Of a stretch of DNA of 64,000 nucleotides, positions 55,110 to 64,000 are shown piece after piece. The notes beneath the pieces were generated by a model. The model saw only the letters and a program-made list of their open reading frames with translations, had not been told where the DNA came from and did not search any database. The stretch covers positions 123,572,001 through 123,636,000 of the forward strand of contig NC_083869.1 of the NCBI RefSeq assembly GCF_032452875.1. The letters are read 5' to 3'. The stretch comes from Bos javanicus (taxonomy: Eukaryota > Chordata > Mammalia > Artiodactyla > Bovidae). Made by a program: the position numbers and the translations under genes. Numbering within the stretch: the first letter of the stretch is position 1; each line of letters begins with the position of its first letter.

Positions 55110-57850
55110 AGGAATCAGCGAACTAAAATGGACTGGAATTGGTGAATTTAACTCAGATGACCATTATATCTACTACTGCAGGCAGGAATCCCTCAGAAGA
55201 AATGGAGTAGCCTTCATGGTCAACAAAAGAGTCCAAAATGCAGTACTTGGATGCAATCTCAAAAACGACAGAAGGATCTCTGTTCATTTCCAAGGCAAAC
55301 CATTCAATATCATAGTAATCCAAGTCTATGCCCCAACCTGTAACGCTGAAGAAGCTAAAGTTGAACGGTTCTATGAAAACCTTCAAGACCTTTTAGAACT
55401 AACACCCAAAAAAGATGTCCTTTTCATTATAGGGGACTAGAATGCAAAAGTAGGAAGTCAAGAAACACCTGGAGTAACAGGCAAATTTGGCCTTGGAATA
55501 CAGAATGAAGCAGGGCAAAGACTAATAGAGTTTTGCCAAGAAAATGCACTGGTCATAACAAACACCCTCTTCCAACAACACAAGAGAAGACTCTACACAT
55601 GGACATCACCAGATGGTCAACATCGAAATCAGATTGATTATATTCTTTGCAGCCAAAGATGGAGAAGCTCTATACAGTCAACAAAAACAAGACCAGGAGC
55701 TGACTGTGGCTCAGATCATGAACTCCTTATTGTCAAATTCAGACTGAAATTGAAGAAAGTAGGGAAAACCACTAGACCATTCAGGTATGACCTAAATCAA
55801 ATCCCTTATGATTATACAGTGGAAGTGAGAAATAGATTTAAGGGCCTAGATCTGATGGATAGAGTGCCTGATGAACTATGGAATGAGGTTCGTGACACTG
55901 TACAGGAGACAGGGATCAAGACCATCCCCATGGAAAAGAAATGCAAAAAAGCAAAATGGCTGTCTGGGGAGGCCTTATAAATAGCTGTGAAAAGAAGAGA
56001 AGCAAAAAGCAAAGGAGAAAAGGAAAGATATAAGCATCTGAATGCAGAGTTCCAAAGAATAGCAAGAAGAGATAAGAAAGCCTTCCTCAGTGATCAATGC
56101 AAAGAAATAGAGGAAAACAACAGAATGAGAAAGACTAGAGATCTCTTCAAGAAAATTAGAGATACCAAGGGAACAATTCATGCAAAGATGGGTACAATAA
56201 AGGACAGAAATGGTATGGACCTAACAGAAGCAGAAGATATTAAGAGGTGGCAAGAATACACAGAAGAACTGTACAAAAGAGATCTTCACGACCAAGATAA
56301 TCATGATGGTGTGATCACTCACCTAGAGCCAGACATCCTGGAATGTGAAGTCAAGTGGGCCTTAGAAAGCATCACTATGAACAAAGCTAGTGGAGGTGAT
56401 GGAATTCCAGTTGAGCTCTTTCAAGTCCTGAAAGATGATGCTGTGAAAGTGCTGCACTCAATATGCCAGCAAATTTGGAAAACTCAGCAGTGGCCACAGG
56501 ACTGGAAAAGGTCAGTTTTCATTCCGATACCTAAGAAAGGCAATGCCAAAGAATGCTCAAACTACTGCACAATTGCACTCATCTCACACGCTAGTAAAGT
56601 AATGCTCAAAATTCTCCAAGCCAGGCTTCAGCAATACATGAACCGTGAACTTCCTGATGTTCAAGCTGGTTTTAGAAAAGGCAGAGGAACCAGAGATCAA
56701 ATTGCCAACATCTGCTGGATCATCGAAAAAACAAGAGAGTTCCAGAAAAACATCTATTTCTGCTTTATTGACTATGCCAAAGCCTTTGACTGTGTGGATC
56801 ACAATAAACTGTGGGAAATTCTGAAAGAGATGGGAATACCAGACCACCTGATCTGCCTCTTGAGAAATCTGTATGCAGGTCAGGAAGCAACAGTTAGAAC
56901 TGGACATGGAGCAACAGACTGGTTCCAAATAGGAAAAGGAGTACATCAAGGCTGTATATTGTCACCCTGCTTATTTAACTTATATGCAGAGTACATCCTG
57001 AGAAATGCTGGACTGGAAGACACACAAGCTGGAATCAAGATTGCTGGGATAAATATCAGTAACCTCAGATATGCAGATGACACCACCCTTATGGCAGAAA
57101 GTGAAGAGGAACTAAAAAGCCTCTTGATGAAAGTGAAAGTGGAGAGTGAAAAAGTTGGCTTAAAGCTCAACATTCAGAAAACAAAGATCATGGCATCCGG
57201 TCCCACCACTTCATGGGAAATAGATGGGGAAACAGTGGAAACAGTGTCAGACTTTATCTTTTGGGGCTCCAAAATCACTACAGATAGTGACTGCAGCCAA
57301 GAAATTAAAATACGCTTACTCCTTGGAAGGAAAGTTATGACCAACCTAGATAGCATATTGAAAAGCAGAGACATTACTTTGCCAACAAAGGCCCGTCTAG
57401 TCAAGGCTATGGTTTTTCCTGTGGTCATGTATGGATGTGAGAGTTGGACTGTGAAGAAGGCTGAGCGCCGAAGAATTGATGCTTTTGAACTGTGGTGTTG
57501 GAAAAGACTCTTGAGGGTCCCTTGGACTGCAAGGAGATCCAACCAGTCCATTCTGAAGGAGATCAGCCCTGGGATTTCTTTGGAAGGACTGATGCTAAAG
57601 CTGAAACTCCAGTACTTTGGCCACCTCATGCGAAGAGTTGACTCACTGGAAAAGACCCTGATGCTGGGAGGGATTGGGGGCAGGAGGAGAAGGGGATGAC
57701 GGAGGATGAGATGGCTGAATGGCATCACCGACTCGATGGACATGAGTCTGAGTGAACTCCGGGAGTTGGTGATGGACAGGGAGGCCTGGTGTGCTGCGAT
57801 TCATGGGGTCACAGAGTCGGACACGAATGAGCGACTGAACTGAACTGAAC
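55110..57850 (+). mobile_element. BovB LINE, largest and best preserved copy
   Basis: About 2.74 kb of sense BovB, truncated only at the very beginning of the endonuclease domain and ending in the 'gaactgaactgaac' tail. Young-type marker 'CCTGGGATTTCTTTGG'. No clear TSD is visible. A Bov-A monomer follows directly at 57851. BovB belongs to the RTE clade, known for horizontal transfer between reptiles and ruminants. Confidence 0.96.
55111..57843 (+). pseudogene. BovB ORF2: endonuclease plus reverse transcriptase, three nonsense codons
   Basis: A single reading frame runs 911 codons without a frameshift to the family's normal stop at 57841-57843. Visible order: APE-type endonuclease (catalytic Glu codon 55120-55122, 'QVYAPT', 'QIDYI', Ser-Asp-His triad part at 55711-55719), linker, then reverse transcriptase with motif A ('FIDYAKAFD', Asp at 55770+1000, i.e. 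56770-56772), motif B ('GCILSPCLFNLY') and YADD at 57070-57081. The Cys/Trp-rich C-terminus ('YGCESW', 'ELWCW') follows. It is broken by TAG at 55438-55440 (in place of the conserved Trp after 'FIIGD'), TAA at 55978-55980 and TGA at 57697-57699, each explicable by one transition. The 570-codon stretch 55987-57699 holds the whole RT. A normal protein cannot be made; an RT-only product is conceivable but not supported. Confidence 0.92.
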
Positions 57851-57962
57851 CAGAGTGCACGGCAACCCACTCCAGTATTCTTGCCTGGAGAACCCCCATG
57901 GACAGAGGAGCCTGGCGGGCTACAGTTCATGGGGTCGCAAAGGGTTGGACAGGACTGAAGCT
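57851..57962 (+). mobile_element. Bov-A monomer joined to the BovB tail
   Basis: 'ggcaacccactccagtattc' and 'ggcgggctacagttcatggg' are a sense Bov-A monomer without its tRNA-like head. It starts right at the end of BovB with no spacer or visible TSD. Confidence 0.88.
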
Positions 57963-58296
57963 TCCAAGCACACAGCGCAACCACCCAGGGTGGGAGGGGA
58001 TGGCCCAGGCTGGACCCCTGGGCCCACCCTCCCCTACTGTGGTCAGGAGGTGGGAGGAGCTTCTGCACCTGCCCCAGGGGCTGCTCAGCCAATGGCTGGT
58101 TGATGGGCGGGGAAAGCGAGGGCCTCATAGGAGGGGCTCTGTGGGCCTGCCCGCTGAGGGGCAGGCTGGCCAGCTCTCTGCCTGCCCTGGTACAGCTCAA
58201 GGGGGTAGGGAAGGAATGAGAGAGAGAGAGAGAGAAGGAGGTGGGACTTCTCTCAGAGGGGGTGAGACAGACACTTGGGAAAAAAGGATAGCTGTC
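57963..58296. other. GC-rich unique DNA with (GA)n at 58218-58234
   Basis: No gene. Contains a short (GA)n run. Confidence 0.45.
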
Positions 58297-58495
58297 TTAG
58301 GCTGGGAAAGATTAAAGGCGGGAGGAGAAGGGGACGACAGAGGATGAGATGGTTGGATGGCATTGCCGACTCAATGGACATGAGTTTGAGTAAACTCTGG
58401 GAGTTGGTGATGGACAGGCAGGCCTGGTGTGTTGCAGTCCATGGTGTCTCAAAGAGTCGGACACGACTGAATGAACTGAACTGAACTGAACTGAG
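58297..58495 (+). mobile_element. BovB LINE 3' end, short
   Basis: About 200 bp of sense BovB with a 'gaactgaactgaactgaac' tail. It keeps a CGA codon where two other copies here have TGA. Confidence 0.93.
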
Positions 58496-58531
58496 AAATA
58501 GAGATAGAGCACAGCCCTTTATTGTAATGGG

Positions 58532-58550
58532 TTGTTTGTTTGTTTGTTTT
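58532..58550 (+). repeat. (GTTT)n microsatellite
   Basis: Four to five GTTT units in AT-rich DNA directly after a BovB end. Confidence 0.75.
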
Positions 58551-59137
58551 CAAGATTTCTAGCAGCTTATTAACATGAGAAAAAAATGTAACTGTTATTT
58601 TTTTAAAATTCTGTATATCCAAATCTGGCCTTTTCTGATGCTCAGATTTAAGCCCGCATATCATGTACCTATCCCCCAACCTTCCAGCTTGTCAGCTGGG
58701 CTCAGAGACCTAGACTCCCTCCTGCCAGGTCCACAGACTGGCCCACAGAGAGGCAGTCGACGGTGCCCCCTTGTCTCTGTCCTGGGATGTCCAAGGGCCT
58801 GAGCGCTGAGCTGAGTGGGAGAGTGGCTGGACCAGCTCCCAGTTCTAGAGTCCAGGGTGGGGTCCGTCCCTCCCCCTCCCTCTACACCCGCCTCAGCATC
58901 CTCACGTCCTCACTCTGAAATGGGGATGATGGCTTGGAAGGGTTGAGATGGGTGATGGGATCAGGTGGGAGGAAACATCGCCTGGCCTAGAGCAATCACT
59001 CCCTTGTGCCCACAGCTCTGCTCTCCCCAGGCAGAGCTTGGTAGAAAATCATGCGGAATGTTTTCACTGCAAATGATAGAAAAGCCAACCAAATAAATCA
59101 ACTTGAGCAGAAAGGGAATATGTTTTTGTCCACAGTA
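58551..59137. other. Unique DNA, no gene seen
   Basis: A weak CTCF-like match on the minus strand near 58766-58779. No repeat named. Confidence 0.4.
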
Positions 59138-59390
59138 GGAGAAGGCAATGGCACCCCACTCCAGTACTTTTGCCTGGAAAATCCCATGGATGGAGGAGCC
59201 TGGTAGGTCCATGAGGTCGCTAAGAGTCAGACACGACTGAGCGACTTCACTTTCATGCATTGAAGGAAATGGCAACCCACTCCAGTGTTCTTGCCTAGAG
59301 AATCCCAGGGACGGGGGAGCCTGGTGGGCTGATGTCTATGGAGTCGCACAGAGTTGGACATGACTGAAGTGACTTAGCAGCAGCAGCAGC
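59138..59390 (+). mobile_element. Dimeric BOV-A2 SINE
   Basis: Two Bov-A monomers and an (AGC)n tail. The left monomer has a deletion after 'gcctggtagg', and the linker is shortened. No TSD recognised. Confidence 0.95.
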
Positions 59391-59534
59391 TGAAAAGTAC
59401 ATAGACATCTATATCCCACTCTGCTCCTGCACCCCCTCCCACCAACTGCTCCAACCACCAAGCTTAGGGTCTCACCACTAAGTGATGCTCACCCAGCACC
59501 CACTTTGTCCCTGCAATGGCAACATTGATAATAA

Positions 59535-59645
59535 TAATAGTAGAAACATTTAGTGAATATCCACTATGTGCCAGCCCTGTGCTAAATGCTTTTCATACAT
59601 TATCTCATTTAATCCTTTTAACAGTCCTAAGGAGCTGAGAATCTG
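59535..59645 (-). mobile_element. MIR SINE
   Basis: 'atccactatgtgccagccct', 'gctaaatgcttttcatacat' and 'tatctcatttaatcctttta' are clear antisense MIR blocks. Confidence 0.75.
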
Positions 59646-60019
59646 GGTTAATTTGCTGAAAATCCACTTAGTAAATGGGCAATTCATCAAATGACCAATT
59701 CCCCAAAATTCATTTGCCCAATGATCTGTGAGATGCTCAGAGACAGGCAGATTCATGAGCCCCGGTCTGGGCATAGAAACCAGGCAGCTATCTCACCAGA
59801 GAGGCGGAAACAGACACAGAGCTCCAGCTACGAAGAACCAGGACATAGATGGGAGCTAACGTGCTTCCCGAGTGCTTGCCTCCTGTGGTTCTGGAATGCC
59901 TCACCCTGAGTGGAGCCTCACAACAACCCCATCTCACAGAGATGGAAGCTGAGGTGGATACAGAAGAACCCAGCGTGGTCCTTATAGCAACAGCAAGGCC
60001 TGTCATGGGGTGTGCATCT
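59646..60019. other. Unique DNA with a MIR-like patch at 59905-59955
   Basis: 'cctcacaacaaccccatctc' followed by 'acagagatggaagctgagg' is probably another antisense MIR remnant. No gene. Confidence 0.45.
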
Positions 60020-60099
60020 GTGCATGCTCAGTCGTTCAGTCCTGTCCGACTCTTTGCGACCTCATGGACTATAGCCTCCAGGCTCCTCTGTCCATGGGG
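60020..60099 (-). mobile_element. Bov SINE fragment
   Basis: About 80 bp of antisense SINE ('cagtcctgtccgactctttg', 'ccaggctcctctgtccatgg'); the remainder is absent. Confidence 0.88.
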
Positions 60100-60234
60100 T
60101 GGGTGTTCAACAAATGCTCCTCCTGTAGACTAGCAGTTGCCCAGGTGAGCCTCCCAGGCCAGCAATGTCAGCATCCCCTGGAGACACATTAGAAATGCCA
60201 GCTCTCAGTCTCACCCCAGCTGGTGTGGCCTGTG

Positions 60235-60430
60235 AGTGTCCAGACTCTACAGCCCGATTGCCTGGTTCAACCCTGGTTCTGACAACTTATCACTTCCATG
60301 GCTTCTGGCAGGTCACTTAGCTCTCTCTGTGCCTCAGTTTCCCCATCTGTCTAATAGGGATGCTAATGCAATGGACCTCAGTGGGTTGTTACAAGGACTA
60401 AATGAGTCCCTTCATGTGAATGGTTTAGAA
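60235..60430 (+). mobile_element. MIR SINE
   Basis: Nearly full sense MIR: 'gattgcctggttcaaccctg', 'tgtgcctcagtttccccatc', 'gttgttacaaggactaaatg'. Confidence 0.8.
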
Positions 60431-60519
60431 CAGAGACCAGCTGGCTGATCAGAAGGAATCCACTTTTACTGAGAGTCTCCTAGGTGCTGGGGACCTCACC
60501 AGGCATTTCCTCTGAATGA

Positions 60520-60730
60520 TGCTACAATGTATCAAGCACACATCCATTCACTGAGTCTTCACAGCCTCCCCCACAGTGGGGGTGCTGCAGCATCATACCT
60601 CATAGTTGAAAAGCCTGAAGCTCAGATTGGTCCTGTAATGTACCCAAGGTCACACAGCCAGCACTGATGGAGTCAGCTTGTGAACCCAGGCCCTGCATGC
60701 CTCACCAGGACCCTGTTCTGCCTCCCCGCT
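60520..60730 (-). mobile_element. MIR SINE
   Basis: 'cactgagtcttcacagcctc', 'gaaaagcctgaagctcagat', 'caaggtcacacagccagcac', 'cttgtgaacccaggccctgc'. Confidence 0.75.
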
Positions 60731-60819
60731 CACGAGCTCATTTAAGTCTTTCAGGAGCTATGAAAGTTGTCCATCACTCTCTCTATGGGAGAAAACCAAG
60801 GCCCAGGAGGGTAATCACA

Positions 60820-61015
60820 CCGGGCACTATTTTAAGTGCCTTACAAATTCAACTCCTGTAATTGTCACAGTCACCCTGAAGGTAAGTACCCCACTTTACA
60901 GAGTAGGAAACCGAGGCCCAAATGAGGTAGATGACTGGCCTAAAGTCCCACAGCTGCTATCCGGGGGAGCTGGGATCCAGGTCTGTCTGATTCCAAAGTC
61001 CAGGTTCTACCTTCA
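60820..61015 (-). mobile_element. MIR SINE
   Basis: 'ttttaagtgccttacaaatt', 'ccccactttacagagtagga', 'aaagtcccacagctgctatc', 'gatccaggtctgtctgattc'. Third MIR within 800 bp. Confidence 0.8.
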
Positions 61016-61727
61016 CCCTAGCTGCACTGTCTTCCCAGGGCACAGACAGTTCCTACAAGGGCGACGCCCATGGAACCACACCCACTGCTGTACTTCACCA
61101 TGCAGCCACCATAGACCTGGGCTCCCCTTGCTTCTTCCTGGAACCACTGAGCTCCTGCCTTGCAAGCCCTTCTCCCAACTGTCCCATCCCCAGGCCAGTG
61201 AGATGGGGACAGTCAGAGCCCGTGGCCACCCAAGGGGGAGTGCCCTTCCCCCCCCCAGGGTCCCCCATGCCAGCCTCCTGCCATCCTGATGCCAGCACCT
61301 GCCCCCAGTTAGGCTAGCCAACACAGAGACAAGGTCTCGTGTCAAGAAGAAAATCTGGCCTAATGCGAGCACGAAGCCCTGAGCCTTCAGGCCTCGGCCA
61401 CCACCATCCTACCCATGGCCCTGGAGCTGTCAGCGCCTCCAGCCATCACCACGGTGGCTGGTCCACAGAAACACACCCGCCCTCGCTAGCAAATTTGTAC
61501 CCAGGACACGCAGACCCAGCAGCACGTTTCATTTTCTTTGAACAAATCAACTTTCCATCACAACGTGAAGAGTGGAACATGTTCAGATATCAGAGGTCTA
61601 GAAATGAATATCCAATTCTGCGGGTTTTATGGGTCTCCCCCACACTCACCCAGCTGTCCCTCCGGGTCCCTCAAGGTCTGGCTGTATCTCAAAGCCCTGC
61701 GTGTCCCTCCCCCAATGGAATGGCACT
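61016..61727. other. Unique DNA, no gene seen
   Basis: Open frames on both strands at 61013-61372 lack domains. No repeat named. Confidence 0.4.
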
Positions 61728-61804
61728 TCTCTCCTGTTTCCTTTCTTTCCCCCACCTGCCTCCCCCTCCCTCCTTCTCTCTGCCTCTCTCTCCCCTCCCC
61801 CTAG
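61728..61804 (+). repeat. Polypyrimidine tract
   Basis: Almost uninterrupted C/T sequence for about 75 bp with C5-C6 runs. Possible triplex or hard-to-sequence tract. Confidence 0.75.
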
Positions 61805-61844
61805 TTATAATCTCTGAGAACAGGGAAACACAAATTCAGAGCAG

Positions 61845-61960
61845 CATTGTCTTTAATTAATTAGGATTTTGTTCTTTTATTGAAGTGCTCCAAGGTGAAG
61901 GTTTTCAAAAGAGACAATGAAGGTGCTGGTCATAATTAACACTGCCCTGCTCTCTGGAAA
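61845..61960. promoter_or_regulatory. Candidate conserved non-coding element
   Basis: 'tgtctttaattaattaggat' and 'ggtcataattaacactgcc' give homeobox-type cores in AT-rich, repeat-free DNA next to a polypyrimidine tract. Confidence 0.35.
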
Positions 61961-62039
61961 ATAGGCATTTTTCCAGGGTGTGAATTTCTTTTTAAAGAGC
62001 TATTGCATGGTAGATGCAGGGAAGGCCAGCCCAAGGGGT

Positions 62040-62548
62040 TAGCAGATAGGGTGGCACTAGTGGTAAAGGGAAATGGCAACCCACTCCAGTACTCGTGCCT
62101 GGAGAGTCCCATGGATGGAGGAGCCTGGTAGGCTACGGTCCATGGGGTCTCAAGGAGTCCAACAGGACTGAGCCACTTCACTTTCACTTTTCACTTTCAT
62201 GCATTGGAGAAGGAAATGGCAACCCACTCCAGTGTTCTTGCCTGGAGAATCCCAGGGACGCGGGAGCCTGGTAGGCTGCCATCTATGGGGTCCCACAGCG
62301 TCAGACACGACTGAAGGGACTTAGCAGCAGCAGCAGCAGTGGTAAAGAACCTGCCTGCCAATGCAGGAGACATAAGAGATGTGGGCTCGATCCCTAAGTA
62401 GGGAAGACTCCCTGGAGGAGGTCATGGCAACCCGCTCTAGTATTCTTGCCTGGACAATCCTATGGACAGAGGAGTCTGGCAGGCTGCAGTCCATAGGGTG
62501 GCAAAGAGTCGGACACGACTGAAGTGACTTAGCACACATGCACACTGC
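62040..62548 (+). mobile_element. Bov-tA SINE split by a BOV-A2
   Basis: The tRNA-derived head begins about 62040 and is cut after 'agtggtaaag'. It resumes at 62348 with 'aacctgcctgccaatgcagg' and ends near 62548 ('cttagcacacatgcacac'). The two parts make one complete SINE. Confidence 0.92.
62069..62337 (+). mobile_element. Dimeric BOV-A2 SINE inside a Bov-tA, 10-bp TSD
   Basis: A full dimer with an (AGC)n tail; direct repeat 'agtggtaaag' at 62059-62068 and 62338-62347. The insertion point lies in the A-box region of the host SINE. Confidence 0.96.
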
Positions 62549-62706
62549 TCAGCAAAGCAGGAGTCAGAAGAAGGGAAGGTTGCCAAGCTGAGACACAAGA
62601 GGGTGAGCCTTGAGAAAGGATCAGACAGACTCCACGATGAGGGCTGGAATGAACCCCCTTCTCCACCTGACGCAATCAGGATGACTGGGGTGCTCTGGGC
62701 CTCGGC

Positions 62707-62730
62707 GGGGGGGGGGGCCTGGGGGGGTGG
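62707..62730 (+). repeat. G11 and G7 homopolymer runs
   Basis: G11 (62707-62717), then CCT, then G7. G-quadruplex potential and a likely place for indel errors. Confidence 0.8.
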
Positions 62731-63849
62731 TCAGAGGATCTGTCCAACAGTGGGACAGCTTCCCTTAACAGAGGGTGAGCTCCCAGCCCCTACAAAAGTC
62801 TGAGCTACTACAGGACAGTGAAGAAGGGCTGTCCTGCAGTACTCGGGGCGGGGGAGGGGGGCAGGATGGACTAAGGTCTCTTCCTGTGCTAAGATTCTGG
62901 TTCCAGAATGTCTATTTCAACTCCATGTTCCTCTGAATCATTCCGTTCTCAGAGCCAAGCACACTGTGAATGTCATTACAAGCCTCTCTGAACAATTCTT
63001 AATTCAAAGATTCTTAGGGCCTGGAATTCAGTGAATGCATCTGTGATCTTATAATTCTAAGATTTTGTGAAAGGCATAAGATTCGGCAATTCAAAGACTC
63101 CATTAAGGTAGCTTTGAGTCTCTGAAAGATGCTCTAATTCCAAGATCCTGTGCATCACAGATGCCATGAAAAAGACTGACAGATCTCAAAATCACTGACT
63201 TCGAGAGAAGGAAGGTTCCAAGACCCCCCTCTCTCATGTTTCAGAGTTTGTCGGGAGAGGACCCTGGGCCTCTGGCCTGCACACCCTTCTCAGCACTAAC
63301 ATATGAGGTCCCTGGGAGCCCCGGACCCCACAGTCCAGCTCTCTCCTGACCTGCAGCCACCTGGCTAACTCCAGTCTTCCCAAGCAAGGATCCAAGGCCT
63401 TAGGGGTGGACCAGGCCTCTGAGAAGCCCCATGAGAAGCCCCATCCCTCCAAACCTCCTCTGAGCCAGGTGCCTCGTTAACCTGCCAACAAAGGTGGAGC
63501 CCTCCCAGAAAGGCTTCAGTACTCAACATGTCTATAAACTGCTTTTTGGACTTTTCCACCCAAAACCCCCTGGGAACAACCCCCAAACACACTGGGAGAC
63601 CCCCCCCAGCTTCTCTCTTCCGGCTCCTTCCACCTCCTCTCCCCTGCCCCCCACCCACCCCCGCCAGATCCAGGGCAGCCAGCATTGGTACACTCCTTCC
63701 TGCCTGCCAGCTTGCTGTTTTGTGTATCGGAGGTTGATTTGCCCCGGGGGCTCCTGAGCCCGCCCCACAGGCTGACTGCACTACACGGGCCCTGAAGGCC
63801 CAGGTGACAGGACCCAGGAGGCCAACCCCTCAGCAGATCAGCTCCCTGC
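62731..63849. other. Unique DNA; degenerate AATTC-AAGA repeats at 63001-63150; no gene
   Basis: The motif AATTC(A/C/T)AAGA recurs at 63001, 63053, 63088 and 63136. From 63230 on, C-rich DNA with open frames on both strands (63365-63781) but no domain. Confidence 0.4.
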
Positions 63850-63960
63850 CAGGCATGGTTCTCCCCTGGGATGTTAATTACAAGGGGGAATGGCAAGTGC
63901 AGCCTTGGATACCAGTGGTAATTACTGGTGCAGCTCATTCAGAACAAATAATAAATGTAG
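63850..63960. promoter_or_regulatory. Candidate conserved non-coding element
   Basis: Two TAATTAC boxes ('gttaattacaag' near 63875 and 'ggtaattactgg' near 63917), spaced about 42 bp, in repeat-free DNA near the window end. Confidence 0.35.
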
Positions 63961-64000
63961 GAAAAGGAGTGAGACCCAGGAGCCCACTTTCCTTTCAGCT

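Noticed and set aside
57174..57743. Open frame antisense to BovB ORF2
   Set aside because: A recurrent shadow seen antisense to several BovB copies (24859, 27904, 50331); not evidence of an antisense gene.
58766..58779. CTCF-like motif on the minus strand
   Set aside because: Mismatches in the two leading C positions.

Overview
This window is nuclear DNA of a ruminant, most likely a bovid. The evidence is its repeats. There are about ten copies of the BovB (RTE-clade) LINE. There are also many tRNA-derived Bov-tA and dimeric BOV-A2 SINEs with (AGC)n tails, L1 copies with the ruminant-type 3' UTR, and a scrap of mariner. I found no protein-coding gene, rRNA, functional tRNA or CRISPR array. 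Open frames outside transposons are short, overlap on both strands, show no recognisable domain, and often run through MIR or L2 sequence. The window is best read as intergenic or deep intronic.

Layout. 1-28 kb: GC-moderate unique DNA with old L1, MIR and L2 relics, cut by BovB pieces (4962, 7045, 11383, 24735, 26128, 27611) and Bov-tA SINEs (8609, 14511, 15107, 18679, 19621, 27203). 28.3-39.9 kb: about 11.6 kb with no SINE or BovB insertion that I can see, but with ancient MIR/L2 and several AT-rich islands that look like conserved non-coding elements. 40-52 kb: dense nested transposons. An old L1M/HAL1-type element, further L1 copies, BovB fragments and SINEs are inserted in one another, and target-site duplications (TSDs) or host continuity give a relative order of events. 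52-55 kb: unique DNA with MIRs. 55.1-57.85 kb: the best BovB, whose ORF2 stays in one frame from the endonuclease to its normal end, broken only by three nonsense codons. 58-64 kb: unique DNA, MIR clusters, BOV-A2 dimers (one inside another SINE) and homeobox-motif-rich AT patches.

The elements form one retroposition system. BovB encodes endonuclease and reverse transcriptase, and the Bov SINEs carry BovB-like 3' sequence and use that machinery. Several SINE copies keep their Pol III A/B boxes. Two insertions, one BovB and one L1, are 5'-inverted as expected from twin priming. Candidate regulatory DNA consists of CTCF-like motifs (6114, 25848, 26613) and the AT-rich islands. These are motif-level calls without conservation data. 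No new gene system was found; the most unusual items are listed as findings.
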